64,000 bases of DNA from AP-15 sp963755435 (GTDB lineage: Bacteria > Pseudomonadota > Alphaproteobacteria > ATCC43930 > CGMCC-115725). Position 1 is the stretch's first letter, and the number at the start of each line of letters is the position of its first letter. Where the stretch lies: assembly GCA_963755435.1 (NCBI GenBank), contig CAVWJX010000007.1, positions 248,001 through 312,000 on the forward strand, in the 5' to 3' direction. Position numbers and translations under genes: made by a program. The notes under the pieces were generated by a model, which was given only the letters and a program-made list of their open reading frames with translations, was not told the DNA's origin and ran no database searches. Of the stretch, positions 34,393 to 43,141 are shown piece after piece.

Positions 34393-35784
34393 ATGGTGAC
34401 AGTAAGCAACGATGGCTACCGCACCGGCCTCGTCGATTTGGGCAAGGGGCAGATCAGCCGCGAGATTTTCGTCAGCGAGGCGATCTACCAGGAGGAGCAG
34501 GAGCGGCTGTTCGCGCGCGCCTGGCTCTTTGTCGGCCACGAGAGCCAGATCCCGAAGCCCGGCGATTTCTTCGTCTCCGGCATGGGCGAGGAGAGCGTCA
34601 TCCTGTGCCGCGACCGCGCCGGGAAGATCCATGTGTTCCTCAATTCGTGCCGGCACCGCGGCATGAAGGTGTGCCGCTACGACGAGGGCTCGACGGCGGT
34701 TTTCACCTGCCCCTATCACGGCTGGAGCTATGGCACCGACGGCAAGCTCGCCGGCGTCCCCTATTTCCGCGAGGCCTATCATTCCAAGCTCGACCGCTCG
34801 CAATGGGGTCTCGTCGAGGTCGCGCAATCGTGCAACTACAAGGGCGCCATCTGGGCCAATTGGGACCCGGCCGCTCCATCGTTCGCCGAATATCTCGGCG
34901 ATTTCGCGCGCTATCTCGATCTGACCCTGGACAGCTGGGATGGCGGCGAGGGCGGCATCGAGGTTTTGGGCGGCATCCAGAAATGGCTGATCCCGTGCAA
35001 CTGGAAATTCCCCGCCGAGAATTTCTGCGGCGACAGCTACCACAACATCAGCCACCGCTCGGTCGATCTCGCCGGCATCGGCCCGTCGGGCAGCGGGCGG
35101 CGCGATATGCGCGAGCGCGAGATGGCGCGCCGGCTGCAGGTGTCGTTCTATGAGCGCGGCCATCAGACCGGGGTCTATGTGATGCCGCAGGGCGAGCCGA
35201 CCCCGCCCGCCTACGGCCAATCGCCGATCGTGTCCGAGTACTTTGCCCATTGCGAGGACGAGCGGCGCCGGCGGCACGGCGAGTGGGCACGGGTGATCGG
35301 CAGCCCCGGCGAGGTCTTTCCCAATATCGCGCTGCATCCGCGCCAGCCGCGCACGATCGCGGTCTGGCATCCGCGCGGCGCCCACCAGACCGAGTGCTGG
35401 CGCTGGTATTTCGTCGACAAAGCGGCACCGCAGGAGGTCAAGGATTTCCTGCGCGACTACTACATCCGCTACTCGGGCCCGGCCGGCATGACCGAGCAGG
35501 ACGACATGGAAAACTGGAACTATGCCCACGCCGCCAGCCGCGGCACGATCGCCCGCCGCCACCCGTACAGCTACGAGCAGGGGCTGGGGCACGAGATCGT
35601 GGATTACGAGTGGCAGGGATTGCGCATCCCCGGCACGGTCATGGACATCACCGAGGCCAAGTCGAGCGAGCACAATCTGCGCAACCTCTACCGGCGCTGG
35701 TCCGAGTTCATGGCCGCGTCGAGCTGGGACGAGCTCGCGACCTGGCGCCGCGCCGATCGCAGCATCGTGCGGGCCGCCGAATGA
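34393..35784 (+). CDS. Rieske aromatic-ring-hydroxylating oxygenase, alpha subunit
   Basis: 463-residue catalytic subunit that inserts O2 into an aromatic ring. The Rieske 2Fe-2S ligands are C86 and H88 (SCRHRGMKVC) and C106 and H109 (TCPYHGWSYG). The mononuclear iron site is H217 and H221 (GDSYHNISHR) with Asp about 370 (EQDDMENW). ATG at 34393 has AAGGAGG just upstream and is preferred to an earlier in-frame ATG inside the repeat. The length fits the large benzoate/biphenyl group. The electron-transfer ferredoxin and reductase are not in the window, so they must be encoded elsewhere. Confidence 0.93.
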   Translation: MVTVSNDGYRTGLVDLGKGQISREIFVSEAIYQEEQERLFARAWLFVGHESQIPKPGDFFVSGMGEESVILCRDRAGKIHVFLNSCRHRGMKVCRYDEGSTAVFTCPYHGWSYGTDGKLAGVPYFREAYHSKLDRSQWGLVEVAQSCNYKGAIWANWDPAAPSFAEYLGDFARYLDLTLDSWDGGEGGIEVLGGIQKWLIPCNWKFPAENFCGDSYHNISHRSVDLAGIGPSGSGRRDMREREMARRLQVSFYERGHQTGVYVMPQGEPTPPAYGQSPIVSEYFAHCEDERRRRHGEWARVIGSPGEVFPNIALHPRQPRTIAVWHPRGAHQTECWRWYFVDKAAPQEVKDFLRDYYIRYSGPAGMTEQDDMENWNYAHAASRGTIARRHPYSYEQGLGHEIVDYEWQGLRIPGTVMDITEAKSSEHNLRNLYRRWSEFMAASSWDELATWRRADRSIVRAAE

Positions 35785-35987
35785 CCGAGCTGGTCAACAC
35801 CCGCCTTCTGACCCCCGGCATGCAGATCGTGCTGGTCGACGGCGCCGTGGCCGAGGTGGTCTCGAACCCGCTTGATGGGGTGTGGGTATTCGCGCGCTAT
35901 CTGTCCTCTCCGACGGACCCCTCGATCGTTGGCAGCGAGGAGATGATCTTCGCCCAGGACATCGTCGCCCCGCACGCGCAGCCCTGA
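35781..35987 (+). CDS. Small uncharacterised protein coupled to the Rieske alpha subunit
   Basis: 68-residue protein (MTELVNTRLLTPGMQIVLVD...) with no recognised domain. Its ATG overlaps the alpha stop (ATGA), a classical sign of translational coupling. It has no cysteines, so it is not a ferredoxin. It is a compact beta-rich sequence (GMQIVLVDGAVAEVVSNPLD, GVWVFARYLSS), which might be a small accessory subunit or substrate-binding protein. Composition and frame are clean. The function is inferred only from position. Confidence 0.65.
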   Translation: MTELVNTRLLTPGMQIVLVDGAVAEVVSNPLDGVWVFARYLSSPTDPSIVGSEEMIFAQDIVAPHAQP

Positions 35988-36080
35988 GCTGTCGGCAATC
36001 CTGAAGCGCGGCGCCGTGCTTGCGTCCGGTTGCGTCCTCGCGCTACTCCCTGTGCCGCCAATCCGAGCGGAGGGAACGAG

Positions 36081-37580
36081 ATGATCGCGGGCGAGTTCGA
36101 TGTCGTCGTGGTCGGCGCCGGGAATGCCGGCATGTGCGCTGCACTCGCGGCGCGCGGCGAGGGGGCGCGGGTGCTGGTGCTCGAAGCCGCACCGTTTGAC
36201 GAGCGCGGCGGTAACAGCCGCTACACCGCCGGCGCCTTGCGCTTTGTCTATAACGGGGTCGACGACCTCCAGAAGCTCTGCGATCTGTCCCCGACCGAGA
36301 TCGCGACCAGCGATTTCGGCACCTACACGACCGATAAATACTACGATGATCTGGGCCGCCTGACCGACTACCGCAGCAATCCGGACATGGCCGAATTGCT
36401 GATCACTAAGAGCCAGGAGACCCTCTTGTGGATGCGCGGCCAAGGCATCCGCTTTGCCCCGATGTATTCGCGCCAAGCGTTCAAGCACGACGGCAAGTTC
36501 GTGTTCTGGGGTGGGCTGGCGCTAGAAGCCTGGGGCGGCGGGCCGGGGCTGGTCGAGGGCCTCTACAAGGCGGCCGAGGAGCGCCAGATCCAGGTCGTCT
36601 ACGAGGCGCGGGGCGAAAGGCTGATCGCCGATGATGACGGCGTCCACGGCGTCGTCGCCAATGTCGCGGGAAAGACCACCCAGATCCCCGCCAAGGCGGT
36701 GATCCTCGCCTGCGGCGGGTTCGAGGCCAATGCCGAAATGCGCACCCGCTATCTCGGTCCCGGCTGGGATCTGGCCAAGGTGCGCGGCACCCGTTTCAAC
36801 ACCGGCGGCGGGATCAAGATGGCGCTCGAGATCGGCGCCATGCCTTATGGTAACTGGTCGGGGTGTCACGCGGTCGGCTGGGACTATGGGGCGCCAGAAT
36901 TTGGCGACCTCGCGGTTGGCGACAATTTCCAAAAGCACAGCTACCCGTTTGCGATTATGGTCAACGCCGACGGCGTGCGGTTTTGCGACGAGGGCGCGGA
37001 TTTCCGCAATTACACCTATGCGAAATACGGCCGGCTGATCCTCGAGCAGCCGCACCAATTTGCCTGGCAGATCTTCGACCAGCAGGTGGTGCAGTACCAG
37101 CGCGACGAATACCGCATTCGCCAGGTGACCAAGGTCACCGCCAACACGCTCGGGGAACTGGCGGACAAGATGGCCGAAACCGGTGCGGCGGTCGACAAAA
37201 ACCGGTTCCTCCAGACGATGGCCGAGTACAATGCGGCAGTAGAGCGCGACATCCCCTACAATCCGACGGTCAAAGACGGGCGTACCACAAAGGGGCTGGC
37301 AATCGACAAAACCAATTGGGCAATGCCGATCGAGAAGCCGCCCTATGAGGCCTACTGCACGACCTGCGGCGTGACCTTCACCTTTGGCGGGCTGCGCATC
37401 GACACCGACGGCAAGGTTCTCGACACCGGGCAACGCCCGATCCCCGGCCTTTATGCGGCCGGTGAACTGGTCGGCGGGTTGTTCTATTTCAATTATCCAG
37501 GCGGCACCGGCCTGGTTTCGGGCTCGGTGTTCGGCAAGATTGCCGGCACCACCGCCGGCAAGCAGGTGCATCCGGGCTGA
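36081..37580 (+). CDS. FAD-dependent oxidoreductase (fumarate reductase/tricarballylate dehydrogenase-like)
   Basis: 499-residue flavoprotein of the fumarate reductase/succinate dehydrogenase flavoprotein family, in the group with tricarballylate dehydrogenase and 3-ketosteroid dehydrogenases. The FAD motif is VVVVGAGNAGMCAALAARGE (GxGxxG at 12-17). Further pieces are GGNSRYTAGALRFVYNG, AKAVILACGGFEANAEMRTR, GGLRIDTDGKVLDTGQRPIP, PGLYAAGELVGGLFYFNYPG and GTGLVSGSVFGKIAG. ATG at 36081 follows GAGGGAACG. It would oxidise or reduce a C-C double bond in a carboxylated or ring substrate, and its electron partner is unknown. It is the last gene of the plus-strand oxygenase run. Confidence 0.88.
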   Translation: MIAGEFDVVVVGAGNAGMCAALAARGEGARVLVLEAAPFDERGGNSRYTAGALRFVYNGVDDLQKLCDLSPTEIATSDFGTYTTDKYYDDLGRLTDYRSNPDMAELLITKSQETLLWMRGQGIRFAPMYSRQAFKHDGKFVFWGGLALEAWGGGPGLVEGLYKAAEERQIQVVYEARGERLIADDDGVHGVVANVAGKTTQIPAKAVILACGGFEANAEMRTRYLGPGWDLAKVRGTRFNTGGGIKMALEIGAMPYGNWSGCHAVGWDYGAPEFGDLAVGDNFQKHSYPFAIMVNADGVRFCDEGADFRNYTYAKYGRLILEQPHQFAWQIFDQQVVQYQRDEYRIRQVTKVTANTLGELADKMAETGAAVDKNRFLQTMAEYNAAVERDIPYNPTVKDGRTTKGLAIDKTNWAMPIEKPPYEAYCTTCGVTFTFGGLRIDTDGKVLDTGQRPIPGLYAAGELVGGLFYFNYPGGTGLVSGSVFGKIAGTTAGKQVHPG

Positions 37581-37588
37581 GTGAACTC

Positions 37589-37605
37589 GGCGGGCTGAGC
37601 CCGCC
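37589..37605 (+). terminator. Possible hairpin terminator after the flavoprotein gene
   Basis: Perfect 7-bp stem GGCGGGC/GCCCGCC around a TGA loop, 9 bp after the stop codon. No U-tract follows, so termination efficiency is uncertain; Rho-dependent ending is equally possible. Confidence 0.45.
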
Positions 37606-37698
37606 GGCCGGACGGTTCCGCGACAGGCGGCGCCAAGCCTGGGCGCAGACCCAGCCGCACGGCGCCGTCAGTCGGGGCCAGTAAGGCGCGGTGGTCGG

Positions 37699-38124
37699 TC
37701 AGTCGCGGCGGTAGGGGTAGCAGCGCGAGCGCTCGAGCGTGATGCCCAGATGCTGGCCTAGCGCGCGGATCGCCTCGGCGTGCTCGACATAGGGGTCGGC
37801 GTTGGCCATGCCGACGATGATCGGCCGAAAGGTGCGGTCGTCGTGGCCCCCCGGCGGCAGCATGGCGGTCGCCAAAGGCGTGCCGTCATCGTCGCGCAAG
37901 GTCAAAAACAGCGGCATCTCGCGCTGGATATGCGCCTTCAGCCCGATCTCCTGCTCGAAATACACCTTGGACAGCGGCTGGAACGTCTGCGTCGCTTTTT
38001 CCTGTTCCTTGCGAAAGAACTTTTCGACGGCATGCCGCATGACCTCGGATTCGCTCGCCGCCTCGGCTTCCGTCTCGATCCGGAACCAGGTTTTCCCGGC
38101 CGGACCATCGCAAACGTATTTCAT
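37699..38124 (-). CDS. Hypothetical protein
   Basis: 141-residue soluble protein of unknown family. It begins MKYVCDGPAGKTWFRIETEA and has a helical central region (MRHAVEKFFRKEQEKATQTF), then PLFLTLRDDDGTPLATAMLP and a C-terminal helix-rich part. No signal peptide, membrane segment or known motif is seen. It faces the plus-strand oxygenase cluster, about 120 bp away. Composition and start (ATG 38124) look genuine. Confidence 0.7.
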   Translation of the reverse strand: MKYVCDGPAGKTWFRIETEAEAASESEVMRHAVEKFFRKEQEKATQTFQPLSKVYFEQEIGLKAHIQREMPLFLTLRDDDGTPLATAMLPPGGHDDRTFRPIIVGMANADPYVEHAEAIRALGQHLGITLERSRCYPYRRD

Positions 38125-38316
38125 GCATCCTCCAATGTTTGACCCGACAGCCTGGTCTGCGAACCGCGGGGGGCGACAGGAACGAGCCGCACCGACCCGG
38201 CGCGCGATCCGCAGCGATTATTATAACGGCATTTTGCGCATTCCCTTCGCCACTGTCGAGCCTTGGCGCGGCTTTGGCGCGGCGGCCGTTACTTCCGAAA
38301 CGGTGGTTGGGCGGGA

Positions 38317-39426
38317 TCAAACGCCCGCCGGCGGCGAGGGCGGCTGGGCCCATTCGCGCCACAATGAAATCAGCGCGGCCATCACCATCGGCCCAAGAAA
38401 CAACCCGAGCAGCCCGAATGTCTCCAAGCCGCCGATGATGCCGAGCAGGACCCACAAAAACGGCAGACGCGCCGCCCCTCCGATCAGCACCGGGCGGACC
38501 AGGTGATCGGCGACAAAGACCACCAGAAAACCGAAACCGACAACCCCGGCCGCCGCCGCCGCGCTGCCCGCAGCCGCTAGATAGAGGCCGACCGCGCAGA
38601 AGGCGAGCGGCGCCCCGAACGGGATAACCGCCAGGACGCCGGTCAGCGCCGCGATCGCCGCCGCATGCGGCAGCCCGGCCAGCGCATAGGCGAAGCCGAG
38701 GAGCACGCCTTCGCCGAGCCCGACGAGGACCAATCCGGTCACGGTGCCATGCACTGCGGAGATCACGTGCCGAGCCACCCGCTCTCCGCTCGGGCCGAGC
38801 ACGCGATGGCTGAGGTCGAGGAGGCGGCGACTAAGTTCGGCGCCGTCGCGGAACAGAAAAAACAGAGTCAGCAGGGTGAATCCGAAAATAATCAGCCGGT
38901 GGAAAACTTCGCCGCCGAGCCGGGTCGCCGAATTGCTCGGCATATGGGCGACGATGCGGCCGAGCAGCGCGTGCATTTTTTGTGGGCCGCTCAGATTAGC
39001 TTGCCACCATTCGGCGATCCGAGAACCGACGCCGGGCAGCCGCGGCAGCCAAGCCGGGATCGGTAGGCCTGAGTGCCGCACCGCATCGATATACTGCAGA
39101 AAATTGCCGCTCTCGCGTGCGACCTCGACCGCGGCATAAATCAGCGGGACGATCAGGATCAGACCGACCAGCACGGTCAAGACGAGCGGCGCCATAACCC
39201 GCCGGCCGCCCCGCGGTGACGCCGGCACGACCCGCTGGTAGATCGGCCAAAGTGCGATCGCCAGGATTGTGGCCCAGGCGAGCGCCGGGAGAAACCGGTG
39301 CACGATCCACAGGCCGAGCAGCACCAGGGCGGCAGCGAGGACGATTCGGGCGATGCGCTGCGAGGGTGTACCGCTCTCCGGCCCGATGCCCTGCGCACTG
39401 CGGGCGGGATCGGCGTCGCGGTCCAT
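38317..39426 (-). CDS. AI-2E family transporter (putative permease)
   Basis: 369-residue integral membrane protein with about eight predicted helices, of the AI-2E/PF01594 permease family, whose members export signals or exchange ions and metabolites. Typical pieces are RIVLAAALVLLGLWIVHRFL, LAWATILAIALWPIYQRVV, FGFTLLTLFFLFRDGAELSR, VLLGFAYALAGLPHAAAIAA and LFLGPMVMAALISLWREWAQ. ATG at 39426 is chosen because it places the N-terminal soluble tail as in relatives; a longer extension upstream is not protein-like. The substrate is unknown. About 270 bp upstream to the OmpA gene hold nothing I recognise. Confidence 0.87.
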   Translation of the reverse strand: MDRDADPARSAQGIGPESGTPSQRIARIVLAAALVLLGLWIVHRFLPALAWATILAIALWPIYQRVVPASPRGGRRVMAPLVLTVLVGLILIVPLIYAAVEVARESGNFLQYIDAVRHSGLPIPAWLPRLPGVGSRIAEWWQANLSGPQKMHALLGRIVAHMPSNSATRLGGEVFHRLIIFGFTLLTLFFLFRDGAELSRRLLDLSHRVLGPSGERVARHVISAVHGTVTGLVLVGLGEGVLLGFAYALAGLPHAAAIAALTGVLAVIPFGAPLAFCAVGLYLAAAGSAAAAAGVVGFGFLVVFVADHLVRPVLIGGAARLPFLWVLLGIIGGLETFGLLGLFLGPMVMAALISLWREWAQPPSPPAGV

Positions 39427-39699
39427 CGAGCGTCCTCCCGTCTCGCGATTGGCAAGCCGGGCGCTCTCGAAGGAGACGACGGGCCGGCCGCCGCTCGCAA
39501 TGCCCGGATCCCGCATTCTCGGCCATCTCGGCGGCGACGCCAAGGGAAGCAGGCCAAAGAGGCAAGGATCAGGTCCCGCTCAGACAATCGATGCGGTGGG
39601 CGTTGCTAGCCGACGCTCGCCGCCGCGGAGGCGGCCGGCGTGCTGCCCGAGCCCGGCCGGTGGCGAGGGCGCCCGCGCGGGACGCCCTCTCTCCTGCTC

Positions 39700-40167
39700 C
39701 TACTGGGCGGCTGGCGGCGGTGGCGGAGGCGCTCCGCCCTCGATGATCTCGACGCGCCGGTTCTGCGGCTCGCGCACACCTGGCGGCGTCGGCACGCGCA
39801 GATCGTTTTCACCGCGCCCGCTGACCGTCAGCGCCGACTGCGGCACGCCCTGCTGAACCAGATCATTGGCAACGTTTTGCGCCCGCTCTTCGGAGAGCTT
39901 CTGGTTGTAGGCCGGCGAGCCCGAGGTGTCGGTGTAGCCGGTGACCTGAACCGGCGCCGGCGGTCCAGATTTGATCGCGGCGGCCGCGGCGCCTACGATC
40001 TGCTGGCCGTCGGGCGTAATGTCAGCCCTATTCCAGTCGAAGAACAATGTATAGTTGTGTTCCGGTGGTGGTGGCGGCGGCGGCGGCGCGGCTGGGGGCG
40101 GCGGTGGCGCCGGCTGTGCGCAGGCGGCGAGCGCAAACAGTGAGCAGAGCAGGAAAAAGCGTTTCAT
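39700..40167 (-). CDS. OmpA-family peptidoglycan-binding lipoprotein
   Basis: 155-residue outer-membrane lipoprotein. The signal peptide MKRFFLLCSLFALAAC ends in a lipobox (Cys 16). A Pro-rich linker (AQPAPPPPPAAPPPPP) would span the periplasm, and an OmpA-like domain follows (TLFFDWNRADITPDGQQIVG, VTGYTDTSGSPAYNQKLSEE, RAQNVANDLVQQGV, SGRGENDLRVPTPPG, PQNRRVEI). The NRRVEI motif is the conserved peptidoglycan-contact region. A second Pro-rich tail (GGAPPPPPPAAQ) is unusual. It probably tethers the outer membrane to the cell wall, in the manner of Pal. Confidence 0.93.
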   Translation of the reverse strand: MKRFFLLCSLFALAACAQPAPPPPPAAPPPPPPPPEHNYTLFFDWNRADITPDGQQIVGAAAAAIKSGPPAPVQVTGYTDTSGSPAYNQKLSEERAQNVANDLVQQGVPQSALTVSGRGENDLRVPTPPGVREPQNRRVEIIEGGAPPPPPPAAQ

Positions 40168-40308
40168 CTGTTCCTCCGGCGGTTGAACGCCGCCAGAGTA
40201 TGTGAAATGCGCCGATCACACTAGTAGCAAATCGTTTCGTCGATAGACGGTAGGGGTAGAATTTGTCGCAGCGGGCCGATGAGCCGCCGCGCAGAGCCCA
40301 GCCGCCGA

Positions 40309-41316
40309 TCAGCCGCCGGCGACGCCTTCGGTGTTGACGTAGACTGAATAGATCGACTGGCTGGCGGCCATCAAGAGCCGGTTGCGCTTGCGTCCGCCAA
40401 AGCACAGATTGGCGCAGCGTTCCGGCAGCGAGATGGCGCCGATCATGGTGGCGTCGGGGGCAAAGACGACGATCCCGTTGAGTGCTGCGGTCATGCCCCA
40501 GCCGCACCACAAATTGCCGTGGACATCGCAGCGACACCCGTCGGGCGTGCCGTCGCCGGCGCTGACGAACACCCGCCCGTTGGCAAGCCGCGCGCCGTCG
40601 TCGAAGACATCGAACACTCGGATCTGGCGCGGCATCGCCCGCAATTCGACGACGTAGAGTTTCGTTTCGTCCGGCGAAAAGCATAACCCATTCGGTCCGT
40701 TGAGGTCGCCGGCGACGACCGCGGCGTGGCCGGTCTTGCCCTCGACCCGGTAGACGTTGGTCGGCAGCTCGGGGGACGCCCTCTCGCCCTCGTAGTTGCC
40801 AAGAATCCCGAAGGGCGGGTCGGTGAACCAGATCGAATCGTCCGATTTGACGACAACGTCATTTGGCGAATTGAGCCGCTTGCCCTCGAAGCGGTCGAGA
40901 ATGACCGTGATGCCGCCGTCATATTCGGTGCGGGTGACCCGCCGCGTCTCGTGCTCGCAGGTGACGAGACGCCCCTGGCGGTCGCGGGTGTTGCCATTGG
41001 CGTGATTCGAGGGCCGGCGAAAGACCGCGATTGCGCCGGTTTCCTCGTCCCACCGCATGATCCGGTTGTTGGGGATGTCGCTGCACAACAGATACCGGCC
41101 GTCACCAAACCAAACCGGGCCCTCGGCCCAGCGCAAGCCGCCGGCTAGCCGCTCAATCGCAGCGTTGAACGGCGGCTTGATGCGCTCAAAACGCGGATCG
41201 AGGGTTCGGATCGCCGGGTCCGGGTAGCTCGCTGACGGTTCCCAGCGAGCGGGCGAGGGCGGTGTGGCCGCGCCAGTGCCCGGGCTGTGGTCCGACCCTC
41301 CCGCGATCGCGCTCAT
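40309..41316 (-). CDS. SMP-30/gluconolactonase/LRE-like protein
   Basis: 335-residue six-bladed beta-propeller hydrolase that opens sugar or related lactones with a divalent metal. Likely metal ligands are Glu in LRWAEGPVWFGDG, Asn in NSPNDVVVKSDD and GPNGLCFSPDET, and Asp in GTPDGCRCDVHGN. Blade repeats such as LLCSDIPNNRIMRWDEE and SIWFTDPPFGI are evident. An N-terminal stretch of about 30 residues before ERIKPPFNAAIERL may mean a later start. It is upstream of the CoA-transferase stop on the same strand, so it may be the same operon in reverse order. Confidence 0.88.
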   Translation of the reverse strand: MSAIAGGSDHSPGTGAATPPSPARWEPSASYPDPAIRTLDPRFERIKPPFNAAIERLAGGLRWAEGPVWFGDGRYLLCSDIPNNRIMRWDEETGAIAVFRRPSNHANGNTRDRQGRLVTCEHETRRVTRTEYDGGITVILDRFEGKRLNSPNDVVVKSDDSIWFTDPPFGILGNYEGERASPELPTNVYRVEGKTGHAAVVAGDLNGPNGLCFSPDETKLYVVELRAMPRQIRVFDVFDDGARLANGRVFVSAGDGTPDGCRCDVHGNLWCGWGMTAALNGIVVFAPDATMIGAISLPERCANLCFGGRKRNRLLMAASQSIYSVYVNTEGVAGG

Positions 41317-41338
41317 CGACGAACCGGGCCGGCCGAGG

Positions 41339-42598
41339 TCAGATCGCCTTTTCCTCGCGCAGCTTCGCCAGCTCCTGCTTGCTCAAGCCCAGCAAGTCGG
41401 AATAGACCGCGTCGGTGTCGGCCCCGAGCAACGGCGAGGCGGTGATTGGCACCTTCGAGCCGCTCATCTTGACCGGCCAGCCCGGCATCTTGAAATCGCC
41501 GCGCACCGGATGCTTAACCGTGACGAAGATCTCCCGCCGATTGAGTTCGGGATCGTTCGACAGCTCCATCGTGTCCATTACCGCCCCGGCCGGGATGCCC
41601 TGCTCGCCGAGCCGCTGCATGATCGTCAGCTTGTCGTGATGCTTGGTCCATTCGGCGATCATCTCGTCGACCGCATGGCGGTTCTGGAAGCGCTCCTGCG
41701 GGCTGTCGAAGCGCGGATCCCCGATCAAATCCTCGCGGTCCATGATCTTCAAAAGACGCTCCCAATGCTGCGGATTTGCTCTGGAAGTATAGATATAGCA
41801 ATAGTCGTTCGGGCCATCGCCCTTGGTCTTGTAGGTCTCGCTCGGCGAGTTGGTGCCCATGATGCTCTGATTGCCCATGCGCGGCGCCGCCTTGCCCATC
41901 AGATACTGGGCGGCGTACGAGATGCGCCCGTAATTGATCACGCATTCCTGCATTGCCAGCTGGATGCGCTGACCCTCGCCGGTGAACTGGCGCTGGTAGA
42001 GCGCGGCGAGCACTCCGATGGCGCCGTGCAGCCCGGTGCCGGTGTCGCCGATGGTCAGGCCGGGTTTGATCGGGCGGCCGTCGGGCTCGCCGGTGATCGA
42101 CATCGCCCCGCCGGTCGCCTGGGCGATCATGTCGAAGGCGAGAAAATTCTTGTACGGGCCGTCATCGCCGAAGCCCTTGACCTGGACATAGATGATCCGC
42201 GGGTTGATCGCGCGCACTTCGTCATAGCCGAAGCCGAGCCGCTCGATTACGCCAGGGGCGAAATTCTCGGCAAACACATCGGCCTTTTCGATCAGCCCGC
42301 GCAGGATGGCCCGGCCCTTTTCATGCTTGAGGTTCGCGGTGACGCTGCGCTTGTTGGCATTGAGCAGCATAAAATAATGCGAGTCGACGCCCTTCTGGTC
42401 GGTCGATGCGCCGCGGCCCTGTTCGCCCTTGGTCGGCTCCTCGACCTTGATGACTTCGGCGCCGAGCCAGGCGAGAGTTTGGGTCAGCGAGGTTCCGGCC
42501 TCGAACTGCGTCAGGTCCACCACCCTGACGCCGTGTAAGGCGCCGCGCTGCACGCTCGAGGTCGCTCCGCTGGTCTCGGGCGTCGGGTCGTTGGCCAT
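41339..42598 (-). CDS. CaiB/BaiF family (class III) CoA-transferase
   Basis: 419-residue enzyme moving CoA between carboxylic acids. N-terminal segments are ALHGVRVVDLTQFEAGTSLT and WLGAEVIKVEEPTKGEQGRG. NANKRSVTANLKHEKGRAIL, DVFAENFAPGVIERLGFGYD and the catalytic-Asp segment LTIGDTGTGLHGAIGVLAAL follow. The short ATG at 42598 has AGGAGG seven bases upstream; the longer in-frame reading begins in non-conserved sequence. It could activate a ring-cleavage or dicarboxylic acid for further degradation. The substrate is not predictable. Confidence 0.9.
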   Translation of the reverse strand: MANDPTPETSGATSSVQRGALHGVRVVDLTQFEAGTSLTQTLAWLGAEVIKVEEPTKGEQGRGASTDQKGVDSHYFMLLNANKRSVTANLKHEKGRAILRGLIEKADVFAENFAPGVIERLGFGYDEVRAINPRIIYVQVKGFGDDGPYKNFLAFDMIAQATGGAMSITGEPDGRPIKPGLTIGDTGTGLHGAIGVLAALYQRQFTGEGQRIQLAMQECVINYGRISYAAQYLMGKAAPRMGNQSIMGTNSPSETYKTKGDGPNDYCYIYTSRANPQHWERLLKIMDREDLIGDPRFDSPQERFQNRHAVDEMIAEWTKHHDKLTIMQRLGEQGIPAGAVMDTMELSNDPELNRREIFVTVKHPVRGDFKMPGWPVKMSGSKVPITASPLLGADTDAVYSDLLGLSKQELAKLREEKAI

Positions 42599-42895
42599 GT
42601 CATTTCCTCCTGGTCGCGGTCTGCTGTGGCGCGAGTTGGCCGATACTATCGCCGTGCTGTGCAAAGGGTCCATACGGACGACACGCCGGCACTCTGAGCT
42701 TTGTCCCCAACAGTCAGCCTTTGTTACCGCGAGGTCAATGCTGGCGCGCTTTTCGCCGGAGCCGCGCGCCGCCCTGACACCGGCTTCGCCCGGCCTCGTC
42801 CGTGCCTTCTGGCCTGCTCAGCGGGCCCCGGCTACACTCGGCATGCAGCATCCGCCCCATCGTTTCGGGAGAACGCAAATGGATTTGGCGCGTCG

Positions 42896-43126
42896 ATGTT
42901 TTTTACCGACTATTCGATGCGGCTAGGCGAACTCGGGCAAGGCGCTCGAGGCACGCGGTTTTGAATGGTATAGCGCCGATCACTCGCACAATCCATCCTC
43001 GCGGCTACCGCAGCCGGCCTAGGGCGGCGAACTCGGCAAGCAGTACTACGACGTGATGGACCCGTTCGTCAGATCCTGCCGGTGCTCGACCGCGGGGCTC
43101 GGCTGATCAAACAGACCGGGTATTGA
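42896..43126 (+). pseudogene. LLM class oxidoreductase remnant with internal deletion
   Basis: N-terminal about 58 codons of a luciferase-like oxidoreductase joined to about 20 codons of its C-terminus. Seen: MFFTDYSMRLGELG, then after a one-base shift KALEARGFEWYSADHSHNPS and, after a TAG in place of a Tyr codon, GGELGKQYYDVMDPFV. The sequence then jumps to QILPVLDRGARLIKQTGY and a TGA at 43124-43126. The TIM barrel between is missing. The preceding 297 bp (42599-42895) hold no gene I recognise. It is not closely similar to the intact LLM gene at 21.0-22.0 kb. Confidence 0.75.
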
Positions 43127-43141
43127 CGCGCAAGCCGGCGC

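Noticed and set aside
35781..35987. The 68-residue protein as the missing Rieske ferredoxin
   Set aside because: It contains no Cys or CxH motifs able to bind a 2Fe-2S cluster.
41264..42538. A 424-residue plus-strand reading frame opposite the CoA-transferase
   Set aside because: Antisense shadow of a strongly conserved CaiB-type gene; the composition is typical for GC-rich reverse frames.
42701..42964. A separate 87-residue gene upstream of the LLM remnant
   Set aside because: The open frame ends inside the remnant and has no recognisable protein content before MFFTDYS.
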